A stretch of DNA of 5,459 bases from Chloroflexaceae bacterium (lineage in GTDB: Bacteria > Chloroflexota > Chloroflexia > Chloroflexales > Chloroflexaceae): positions 1 through 5,459 of the forward strand of contig JAOACN010000458.1 in assembly GCA_026417815.1 (NCBI GenBank), written 5' to 3'. Shown piece by piece: positions 1 to 5,431 of the stretch (the first letter of the stretch is position 1; every line of letters starts with the position of its first letter). Both the position numbers and the translations under genes were made by a program. The notes below the pieces were generated by a model. That model saw only the letters and a program-made list of their open reading frames with translations. It was not told the origin of the DNA and did not search any database.

Positions 1-13
1 GTATAAGAGACAG
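1..13. other. Residual Nextera/Tn5 mosaic-end adapter (artefact)
   Basis: The first 13 bases, GTATAAGAGACAG, are identical to the inner 13 bases of the 19-bp Tn5 mosaic end used in Nextera libraries; on the minus strand they read CTGTCTCTTATAC, the standard adapter-trimming sequence. Being exactly at the window edge, they are best explained as untrimmed adapter at a contig end. Genomic sequence probably begins at base 14. The artefact adds four spurious residues to the truncated hydrolase frame that crosses it. Confidence 0.9.
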
Positions 14-705
14 AGGTAGTAGGCCGCGCCAAAGACCCCCTGGCCGCCGCCGCTGTAGCCCATCAGCGTCACCGGCACGCCGGAACCGGGCCGGTAGCCC
101 TCGTCCAGCAGCGCCCGCAGGATGGTGCTGGCGGTGCCGTAGTTGAAAACCGGGGCATAGCGCCGGTCGGCCGAGACGGCCACCTGGAGCATGTTGCGCA
201 TGTTGATCAGGTTGCCCAGGGCGGAGGCCCGCCCGCCGGTTGACTTCACGGCCAGGATCGAGCGCCAGAACTCCCCGTGGCGCTCGTCTTCGGTAAGGCC
301 GGTGTTGTCGGGCGAGTAGGGGAAGATGTTGTCGATGATCGCGAGCCAGGGCATGGCCGCCTTCAGGTTGCGCAGGAACGCCTGCTCCTCGCTGGCCAGG
401 GCGTCGGCCGAGGTGTTGCCGATCCCCGAGAGGAAGACCAGGTAGTGACTCGGCGGAATCTCCGCGCCGGCGCCCTCAGGCGGCTTTACCGGGGCCCGTA
501 GCGGTTCGGGAGCAGGGCCGGCGCCGAGGGCCGGCGCGTCCTGCTCACCGGACCAGCCCGCCCACCACCCCAGGAAATTGAGCGGCGCCGTCGCGCTGAC
601 GACCAGAACGGCGAAGATCAGCATTCCTATCAGAAAGAGGATCTCGACGCTAAAGGTGAGGACAAAGGCGACGAGACCTTCGTACAGCAGGAAGAAGATC
701 TCCAT
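1..705 (-). CDS. Membrane-anchored alpha/beta hydrolase-like protein, C-terminus missing
   Basis: The frame is open from ATG at 705 to the left edge (235 codons, no stop) and was read directly by reverse complement. Residues about 9-47 are strongly hydrophobic (one or two membrane segments, ending near PLNFLGWWAGW). A Pro/Ala/Gly-rich linker follows at about 55-82. A soluble domain starts near residue 86 with HYLVFLSGIG, a buried-strand-like segment. The nucleophile elbow is VTLMGYSGGGQ, with predicted catalytic Ser218 in a G-x-S-x-G motif. The acid and His of a triad would lie in the missing part, so hydrolase activity is inferred. The last four codons (residues 232-235, CLLY) come from adapter; the real sequence ends at Leu231. 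A GAGG ribosome site lies 8 nt before the ATG. The start is only 19 nt after the stop of the upstream membrane-protein gene, so the two are almost certainly cotranscribed. The substrate is unknown; lipase, esterase or a catalytically inactive fold are all possible. Confidence 0.82.
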   Translation of the reverse strand, partial: MEIFFLLYEGLVAFVLTFSVEILFLIGMLIFAVLVVSATAPLNFLGWWAGWSGEQDAPALGAGPAPEPLRAPVKPPEGAGAEIPPSHYLVFLSGIGNTSADALASEEQAFLRNLKAAMPWLAIIDNIFPYSPDNTGLTEDERHGEFWRSILAVKSTGGRASALGNLINMRNMLQVAVSADRRYAPVFNYGTASTILRALLDEGYRPGSGVPVTLMGYSGGGQGVFGAAYYLCLLY

Positions 706-713
706 TGGGGCAA

Positions 714-717
714 CCTC
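714..717 (-). promoter_or_regulatory. Ribosome binding site of the truncated hydrolase
   Basis: GAGG on the minus strand, 8 nt upstream of the ATG at 705, supports that start. It lies inside the 19-nt gap after the preceding stop codon. Confidence 0.55.
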
Positions 718-724
718 GTACCGT

Positions 725-1405
725 TTATTTCCGGCGCTGCAATCCCAGCGGCGCGGAGGGCACAATGTCACGCAACTGGTAGTCAACCTCCTGCCCCGTG
801 AGCGCCCGCAGCATGCGCCGGCTGATCAGCGTGACCGGGCCGGCGGTGAACCAGCGGAAGAGCTGGAAGAGCAGCCAGCCGCCAATGGCGCAGAGGGCCG
901 CGCCGCCAAACGTCAGCGGGTAGACGATGGCAAGCGTAAGCGCGACCAGATAGAGACTGAGACCCTGCAGGACCATCAGCAGCCCCTGGCCGAGGTAGGG
1001 GGTGAAGCCCAGGAAGGCGAACAGCAGGGGCAGGAACCCGACCGCGACGGCGCGCAGGGAGACGCGAAAGACGTCGTCGAGGCCGTAGAGGGCATTGACG
1101 ACGAACGCGGTCGTATAGGCCCAGACAAAGCCTCCTACGACATACGTCAGGGCGGTGAGCACCAGGGCGATGGCGAAGGGCCGCCGCCCAACCCGGTTCA
1201 GCAGCAGTACCACCGCGCGGGTGCCGAAACTCTCCGCCAGGCCGGCCAGGAAGAAGATCAGGACGATCGTGGGCAGCCAGAGCGGGCCCGCCAGCAGCGG
1301 CGCCCTGGCAGCGTCCGCCAGGCCGGCCTGGAGATTGCCCAGTGACTGGACCACGGTCCACAGGGCGATCAGCGACTGGATCAGCGGGCGCGTGTCGAAG
1401 AGCAT
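725..1405 (-). CDS. Five-segment integral membrane protein, possibly Yip1-like
   Basis: A 226-residue protein starting MLFDTRPLIQ and ending in TAA at 727-725. Hydrophobic stretches lie at about 41-57, 77-105, 118-135, 139-162 and 165-185, so roughly five membrane spans. The N-terminal 40 residues look amphipathic, and the C-terminal 40 are basic and polar (ISRRMLRALTG, GLQRRK), probably cytoplasmic. The arrangement FRVSLRAVAVGFLPLLFAFL followed by a TPYLGQG turn and two further spans resembles Yip1-domain membrane proteins, but this is pattern similarity only. No catalytic motif is visible. The frame is open upstream to an ATG at 1543, but that extension would overlap the preceding gene and translate through a perfect hairpin. 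The ATG at 1405, with a modest GGGA 5 nt before it, is therefore preferred. It sits 19 nt upstream of the membrane-anchored hydrolase gene, suggesting the two products work together. Confidence 0.8.
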   Translation of the reverse strand: MLFDTRPLIQSLIALWTVVQSLGNLQAGLADAARAPLLAGPLWLPTIVLIFFLAGLAESFGTRAVVLLLNRVGRRPFAIALVLTALTYVVGGFVWAYTTAFVVNALYGLDDVFRVSLRAVAVGFLPLLFAFLGFTPYLGQGLLMVLQGLSLYLVALTLAIVYPLTFGGAALCAIGGWLLFQLFRWFTAGPVTLISRRMLRALTGQEVDYQLRDIVPSAPLGLQRRK

Positions 1406-1440
1406 GCTGTTCCCATGACGGCCTCCGATGGGCCGAAGTA

Positions 1441-1475
1441 GGGTCGAAGCATTGGCTGCGCCAATGCTTCGACCC
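1441..1475 (-). terminator. Perfect 16-bp hairpin after the fusion gene
   Basis: Arms GGGTCGAAGCATTGGC (1441-1456) and its exact complement (1460-1475) flank a 3-nt loop. It begins 15 nt past the stop codon of the DUF1269-hydrolase gene. No U-run follows on the minus strand (the next bases are TACTTCGG), so it is not a classic intrinsic terminator. It could slow polymerase, protect a 3' end, or be a dispersed palindromic repeat. The inverted repeat is certain; the terminator role is a guess. Confidence 0.45.
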
Positions 1476-1490
1476 CGCGGAGCGTCCCCG

Positions 1491-3695
1491 TCAAGCCCCC
1501 GTTGCGCGGGCAGTCGCCACGGCCGCGCGCCTCTCAAAGACACCCGTATCGTAGATGAAGTCGAGGATCACCTGCTCGACTACCTCGGGGTTGTTCACCA
1601 CAATGATATGATTCGCTCCCGGCACGGTGATCAGCCGCGAGCCGGGCACGTGGCGCTGGATGATTTTTGAATCCTCGACAGTGAATACGGTGTCTTCCTC
1701 GCCGACGACCACCCACACCGGCTGGGTCATCGAGCGCAGGGAGGCCACGCCGTCGTACTGGGCGATGCCGCGGTAGATCATCAGCCAGGCGCGCAGGGTG
1801 GTGTGCGAGGCGTCGGCCATCAGCCGGTTGAGTTGGATGTCGCCCGTGCCCTTGAAGGCGTCCATGGTGTTGGGCAGCAGGGCGCGCCGGTCGGCGGGGA
1901 GCAGTTCGAGCAGCCGCCCGAGCATGCCGATCACCCAGGGCGCGCGGGTCGCCACCCAGCCCGGCGCGGCGGGGGCGCGGGCGGCCGTGTCGAGCAGCAG
2001 GTAGCCCTTGCTGAGGTGCGGGTGGGCCTGGTGAAACATCGTCGTGACCATGCCGCCGAAGCAGTGGCCGACCATAATGAAGTCGCGGATCGCCAGGGCC
2101 TCCAGCACATCGTAGACGTCCTCGGCGAAGCGCTCGAGCCGATAATCCTCGGCGTCGCGCGGGCGATCCGAGTAGCCGTGGCCGCGCAGGTCGAGGGCCA
2201 GGGTAGAGAAGCCCGCGCCGTGGAGGGCCGGGTACTGCGCGCGCCAGGCGTCGTGGTCGCCGCCGGCGCCGTGCAGCAACACGATGGTACGTGGGCCGTG
2301 GCGATGCCAGTCCGCGAAGATGCGCACGCCGGAGCGGGTGGGGATGAGTTGCCGCGTCTCGGGTCCCTCGGCCGCGGCGAGGCTCAGGGCGGCGCGACGC
2401 TCCTCGTCGATCGTTGCATCGACCAGTTGCGCAGCGGGCAAGGGCAGGTGGCGGATGGTCGCGCCCTCCGCGCGCAGGGCCTGCACAGTCGCCGGGCCGG
2501 CGTGGTGGTAGATCGAGGCGATCAGCAGCGCCTTGCCCGGCGGCACGGTCTCGGCGATGCGGCGCAGGTCGGCGTCCTTGTAGGCCAGGTTGACGAGGTG
2601 CGCGACGCTGGCGCCGAGCAGCCCGCCTCCCAGGCCGAAGACGACGGCCCCCATAGCCCCGAGCACCAGCACGACGGCGAGGATGAAGCCACCCGCGTTG
2701 GCTGGCACGGTCGTCGTGCCCTGGTTGACCATCAGGGCCAGGCCGGCCAGCGCCGCGCCGGCGGCACCGCCGACCAGCAGCCCGCCCGCCGCGCCGGCGA
2801 GGCCGCCAACCAGGGCCCCGCGCCCCGCGGTCACATTCTCGGCCTGCTGGATGCCCGCGCGCCCCTGTTCATCGCGGGTGACAATGGCGTGGTTGCCGGC
2901 GGCGAGCCCGCCGAGGGTGCGGCGGAGCCGGCGCAGGCCGCGGGCTGCCCGGCGCGCGTGGGCGGCATCGGCGCACTCGGCTACCACCAGGTCGCGCTGG
3001 CGCGGGTCAACCGGCGGCGTTTCCAGGGTAATGGGAACGTAGGCGCCCGCGCGCCCCACACCGGCGTCGTAGGCCCGCGCCGCGAAGCCGGCGGCGGTCG
3101 GATCATCGCCAGGCGGCGCGCCGGCCCGGCCGGCCTCCCGCGGGCGCATCAGCGCGCCGCCGCTCAGCGCCAGCAGGTCAGCGATAGGCGGCCGTTGCGC
3201 TGCGCTCACGCGGGTAACCAGCGCTGCCTGGCCGACCGCCAGTTCCTCACCGATGGCGTAGAGTTTGCGGCTGCCGATGCCGAAGTTGATCAGCGCGGCG
3301 GCCAGCCCGCCCAGCAGCGCGCCGCCGAGGGCCGAGAGCAGCGCCGTCAGCCCGCTGGCGAAGGCCACCACCAGCGCCAGGGCCATCACCCAGTTGTCCA
3401 CGCTCGGTGCCGTAGCGAGGCCCTGGCGCGCGTTGCCGGCTACCAGGATACCGACGAAGGGCGCCAGCAGCACGGCGCCGAGCACCGCGCCGACCACCAG
3501 GCCGAAGCGCATGCCGTCCCCGGCCCCCAGATTGCCGTCCTGCTCAAACTGGATGCTGTCGCGCGCCGGCCGGGTCACGACGGCGATCGAGGGCAGGCGG
3601 CCCAGCCGCAGCTCTTTCTGAAGCGCGCGCAGCTCGCGCCGGGCCTCGTGGGCGGCGCCAGGTCGCTCGAAGAAGCAGATGAGCTCGTCTTGCAT
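1491..3695 (-). CDS. Tandem DUF1269-like membrane modules fused to an alpha/beta hydrolase with Cys nucleophile
   Basis: A 734-residue protein, much longer than ordinary single-domain DUF1269 proteins or simple hydrolases. Module 1 (about 1-163) has an A/R-rich helix (ARRELRALQKELR), a strand IAVVTR, glycine-rich hydrophobic segments at about 62-87 and 102-139, and a closing strand (GQAALVTRV). Module 2 (about 235-396) repeats this plan: AIVTRDEQGRAGI, a glycine-zipper-like segment at 291-322, a second at 335-368, then PPGKALLIASI. This is the DUF1269 pattern; its function is unknown. Residues about 448-715 form an alpha/beta hydrolase: oxyanion region LLHGAGGDHDAW (473-484), LDLRGHGYSDRP, elbow GHCFGG with Cys545 where Ser is usual, acid Asp668 (VVGEEDTVF) and His696 (PGANHII). 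An AGGAG ribosome site 5 nt upstream fixes the start. The gene follows the BI-1-like gene by 42 nt. I infer a membrane-tethered hydrolase or acyltransferase-like enzyme; the substrate is not apparent. DUF1269 assignment of module 1 is less certain than module 2. Confidence 0.88.
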   Translation of the reverse strand: MQDELICFFERPGAAHEARRELRALQKELRLGRLPSIAVVTRPARDSIQFEQDGNLGAGDGMRFGLVVGAVLGAVLLAPFVGILVAGNARQGLATAPSVDNWVMALALVVAFASGLTALLSALGGALLGGLAAALINFGIGSRKLYAIGEELAVGQAALVTRVSAAQRPPIADLLALSGGALMRPREAGRAGAPPGDDPTAAGFAARAYDAGVGRAGAYVPITLETPPVDPRQRDLVVAECADAAHARRAARGLRRLRRTLGGLAAGNHAIVTRDEQGRAGIQQAENVTAGRGALVGGLAGAAGGLLVGGAAGAALAGLALMVNQGTTTVPANAGGFILAVVLVLGAMGAVVFGLGGGLLGASVAHLVNLAYKDADLRRIAETVPPGKALLIASIYHHAGPATVQALRAEGATIRHLPLPAAQLVDATIDEERRAALSLAAAEGPETRQLIPTRSGVRIFADWHRHGPRTIVLLHGAGGDHDAWRAQYPALHGAGFSTLALDLRGHGYSDRPRDAEDYRLERFAEDVYDVLEALAIRDFIMVGHCFGGMVTTMFHQAHPHLSKGYLLLDTAARAPAAPGWVATRAPWVIGMLGRLLELLPADRRALLPNTMDAFKGTGDIQLNRLMADASHTTLRAWLMIYRGIAQYDGVASLRSMTQPVWVVVGEEDTVFTVEDSKIIQRHVPGSRLITVPGANHIIVVNNPEVVEQVILDFIYDTGVFERRAAVATARATGA

Positions 3696-3700
3696 CGCGG

Positions 3701-3705
3701 CTCCT
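3701..3705 (-). promoter_or_regulatory. Ribosome binding site of the DUF1269-hydrolase gene
   Basis: AGGAG on the minus strand ends 5 nt before the ATG at 3695. It is a near-consensus Shine-Dalgarno site and makes this start more secure than any internal Met. Confidence 0.75.
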
Positions 3706-3710
3706 GTTCA

Positions 3711-3732
3711 GAGGACTGTATTATACGTCCTC
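3711..3732 (-). promoter_or_regulatory. Dyad with an embedded TATAAT between two genes
   Basis: The 42-nt gap before the fusion gene holds an inverted repeat with 6-bp outer arms (GAGGAC / GTCCTC). Inside it, GTAT and ATAC can extend the stem around a single A. A perfect TATAAT occurs on the minus strand at 3725-3720. No TTGACA-like -35 is visible at a suitable distance, so an internal promoter is weakly supported. The dyad could be an operator or an mRNA hairpin ahead of the ribosome site. Confidence 0.3.
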
Positions 3733-3737
3733 CGCGG

Positions 3738-4439
3738 CTACCTCCGCCTCCCGGTGAGGGCAAGCACGCGCAGGAACATGTTGATGAAGTTCAGGTACAG
3801 CGCGAAGGCGCCGAAGATCGTCGCCTGGCGCGCGCCATACGCATCGCGGGCCTCGGCGATCCGCCTCCTGGTCTGCTGGGTATGGTAGGCGGTCATGCCC
3901 GCGAACAGCAGCACGCCACCGACCGAGAGCGCCCAGTCCAGCCAGCCGCTGCGCACGAAGAAAAAGTTGATCGTCGAGACGAGCAGCAGCCCGAGCAGGC
4001 CGAAGAAAAGAAACAGGCCCCAGCCCGACAGATCGCGCTTGGTTACGAAGCCGTACACGCTCAGGGCGCCGAAGATGCCGGCAGTCACAAGGAGGGCGAT
4101 CACGATCGCCTGGATCGGGTAGATCAACACGAACAGCGAGATGGTCAGCCCGGTGAGCGCCGAGTAGACGAGAAACAGCACGGTTGTCACCGCGGGGGGG
4201 AGCCGCATCACCAGCATACCCAGGACAATCGCCACCACCAACTGAACCCCGAACAGGCCGAAGAGAACCCAGATACTCGACTGCAAGAACCCGATGAACG
4301 CCGGCGTGTTCGCGGCGAACCAGGCGACGGCCCCGGTGATGCCCAGACCAAGCACCATCCAGGCGTAGACTCCCGCCATCGCCCGCTGCTCCGCGGTTGC
4401 CTGGAGGGTTGTAGCGGAAGACACCGGTGAAGTGGTCAT
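3738..4439 (-). CDS. Bax inhibitor-1 (BI-1/YetJ) family membrane protein
   Basis: A 233-residue protein from MTTSPVSSATT to a TAG stop, the usual length for bacterial BI-1 proteins. After a polar N-terminus (1-18) come about seven hydrophobic segments: roughly 22-43, 53-78, 83-104, 108-131, 141-162, 168-186 and 206-228. Family hallmarks are GIFGALSVYGFVTKRDLSG (121-139) and the C-terminal ALYLNFINMFLRVL (213-226), followed by a basic tail. Bacterial BI-1 proteins such as Bacillus YetJ are pH-sensitive calcium-leak channels or membrane-stress proteins. YetJ uses two aspartates (Asp171 and Asp195); the aligned positions here are His186 (AYHTQ) and Asn217 (LYLNF), so gating must differ if it is a channel. 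An upstream in-frame ATG at 4466 would add nine residues, but AAGGAG 10 nt before 4439 favours the shorter form. The neighbours are other membrane proteins. Confidence 0.93.
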   Translation of the reverse strand: MTTSPVSSATTLQATAEQRAMAGVYAWMVLGLGITGAVAWFAANTPAFIGFLQSSIWVLFGLFGVQLVVAIVLGMLVMRLPPAVTTVLFLVYSALTGLTISLFVLIYPIQAIVIALLVTAGIFGALSVYGFVTKRDLSGWGLFLFFGLLGLLLVSTINFFFVRSGWLDWALSVGGVLLFAGMTAYHTQQTRRRIAEARDAYGARQATIFGAFALYLNFINMFLRVLALTGRRR

Positions 4440-4449
4440 ACTGTATGTG

Positions 4450-4455
4450 CTCCTT
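4450..4455 (-). promoter_or_regulatory. Ribosome binding site of the BI-1-like gene
   Basis: AAGGAG on the minus strand lies 10 nt before the ATG at 4439. It falls downstream of the alternative ATG at 4466, so it decides in favour of the shorter protein. Confidence 0.65.
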
Positions 4456-4457
4456 TT

Positions 4458-4480
4458 TCGGCACACTCCCTCGGTGCCGA
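4458..4480 (-). promoter_or_regulatory. Leader hairpin next to the BI-1 ribosome site
   Basis: In the minus-strand transcript, TCGGCAC pairs with GTGCCGA around a 9-nt loop, and the stem ends at the A-run leading into AAGGAG. The hairpin is followed by A residues, not U, so it is not an intrinsic terminator for this transcript. It could influence ribosome access or 5' end stability. No ligand-binding riboswitch pattern is recognisable. Confidence 0.3.
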
Positions 4481-4488
4481 TGGTCAGC

Positions 4489-4518
4489 GTGAGGCTTCGG
4501 GCAAGCCCGAAGCCTCAC
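4489..4518 (-). terminator. Perfect palindromic hairpin after the DUF4203-like gene
   Basis: GTGAGGCTTCGGGC (4489-4502) and its exact complement (4505-4518) flank AA, giving an effective 4- to 6-nt loop. It lies 17 nt past the TAA of the upstream gene and about 50 nt before the BI-1 start. No U-run follows on the minus strand. It is similar in style and core (GCTTCG) to the hairpin at 1441-1475, suggesting a recurring post-gene palindrome; termination or transcript-end protection is inferred. Confidence 0.45.
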
Positions 4519-4535
4519 CAGGTCTCTCGTCAGTT

Positions 4536-5123
4536 TTAGCCGGCACGCCTGGAGCCGCTGGGGGCGACCCGCAGGATGTCGGGGGCGCTCTCATAGCTGC
4601 GGGCCTGGAAGAGGATGCCGCCGGTCGCGAGCAGTGCTGCGAGAATGCTCGCGGGCCAGCCGCCCCACTCGCTGAGGAACGGCATCAGGGTCACGGCGCC
4701 ACTGACGATGGCGCCCGCGCCCAGCAGTGACGAGTTGATGATCAGCGCCCAGTCGTGCAAAATGAATACCGCTATCGCCGCAAGCGCCCCGGCAATGACC
4801 GCGATAATGAGGTTCCACGGTCCCCCGATGCGGAACATCAGGGAGATGAACAAGGCCAGGAAGCCGATGCCAAGGAAAGCGCCCACGGCCACGAGAGGAT
4901 GATGAGCGATGACGGCCAGGGCGCCCATCGCAACGCCGGCCACACCCCCGATGAGCAGCACAAGGGTAATGTTCCAGTCGCTTAGATATGTGGTCGTGAG
5001 CCAGAGTCCTGCCAGGAAGCCACCCACGGCCACGAAAAACCAGTAGAGCTTCCGTCCGAACAGGAGCGTGACCGCACCCACCCCCATTACCAGAAGACTT
5101 GCCAGTAAGGTTGCTGGTTCCAT
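4536..5123 (-). CDS. DUF4203-like seven-segment integral membrane protein
   Basis: A 195-residue, very hydrophobic protein with about seven membrane segments: roughly 3-22, 27-47, 53-73, 75-97, 103-121, 127-148 and 154-173. A short polar C-terminal tail (about 174-195, ending SGSRRAG) follows. Early residues LFGRKLYWFFVAVGGFLAGLW match the G-(Y/R)-x-L-(F/Y)-x-x-x-x-x-x-G-F-x-x-G pattern at the start of DUF4203/TM7SF3-like domains, and small residues are frequent in the helices. No enzyme motif or conserved charged membrane residue stands out, and the function is unknown. The ATG at 5123 is preceded by AGGAAAG 8 nt upstream. It is the first gene of the co-oriented series, with a long non-coding leader before it and a palindromic hairpin between it and the BI-1-like gene, so it may be transcribed partly independently. 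Confidence 0.82.
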   Translation of the reverse strand: MEPATLLASLLVMGVGAVTLLFGRKLYWFFVAVGGFLAGLWLTTTYLSDWNITLVLLIGGVAGVAMGALAVIAHHPLVAVGAFLGIGFLALFISLMFRIGGPWNLIIAVIAGALAAIAVFILHDWALIINSSLLGAGAIVSGAVTLMPFLSEWGGWPASILAALLATGGILFQARSYESAPDILRVAPSGSRRAG

Positions 5124-5311
5124 GGATTGTTCTTTCCTTCCTTCTTAGAAACGCTCTTGGCCTGAGACACGGTTTCGCTGCGCCTTTTGTGCAATCATTC
5201 AAGGGCGGCAGGCGGGGCGAAGCGACAATTACTTCAGGATTAAGGCCAATGCCTCTGAACCTTACCCTGATAACGCATTCCGCTGAGACATTGCCGGCGC
5301 TTTACCTCTGG

Positions 5312-5390
5312 CCCCAACCCCAACCCTCCCCGCCGGGAGATGGCCTCCGGCTCCTCCCCCTGTTGGGGGGAGGCTGGGAGGGGGGAGAAG
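5312..5390. repeat. C/G-rich foldable intergenic repeat
   Basis: Strand-biased C-runs on the left (CCCCAACCCCAACCCTCCCC) and G-runs on the right can form a three-way fold. The outer stem is CCCTCCC (5324-5330) with GGGAGGG (5376-5382). Hairpin A is GCCGG (5332-5336) with CCGGC (5347-5351). Hairpin B is CCTCCCCC (5353-5360) with GGGGGAGG (5366-5373). The look is that of a dispersed non-coding repeat, as is common between genes in some high-GC bacteria; only one copy is in view. Confidence 0.55.
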
Positions 5391-5431
5391 TGCAGGGAAA
5401 CTTCGTTCACATACTATTCGGCGGTCCGTCA

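Noticed and set aside
578..1345. A 255-codon plus-strand frame with a charged, Glu/Gln/Arg-rich product
   Set aside because: It is antisense to the five-span membrane protein and to the start of the hydrolase, whose hydrophobic patterns and ribosome sites are convincing. The composition is a reverse-frame artefact.
1406..1543. A 46-residue N-terminal extension of the five-span membrane protein
   Set aside because: It would overlap the end of the fusion gene, read through a perfect 16-bp hairpin, and give an Arg/Gly-rich peptide. The ATG at 1405 is the simpler start.
1803..4430. An 875-codon plus-strand open frame antisense to the BI-1 and fusion genes
   Set aside because: Its translation is rich in Gln, Arg, Gly and Ala with no domain. 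It runs across the whole opposite strand of two clearly real genes and the gap between them, which is typical of high-GC shadow frames.
4440..4466. Longer BI-1 start giving nine extra residues
   Set aside because: The good ribosome site (AAGGAG at 4450-4455) lies downstream of that ATG, which itself sits in a hairpin loop.
3721..4518. Alternative minus-strand frame of 265 codons over the BI-1 gene
   Set aside because: It is an Arg/Ala/His-rich out-of-frame translation of the BI-1 gene, which has clear family motifs in the other frame.
4591..5202. Alternative minus-strand frame of 203 codons over the DUF4203-like gene
   Set aside because: It is basic and low-complexity, with no membrane pattern, and is a shadow of the well-formed membrane protein.
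5124..5310. Possible tRNA or sigma-70 promoter in the leader
   Set aside because: A GGTTCA-like T-loop fragment (minus strand) has no matching acceptor or anticodon stem, and no -35/-10 pair with acceptable spacing was found.
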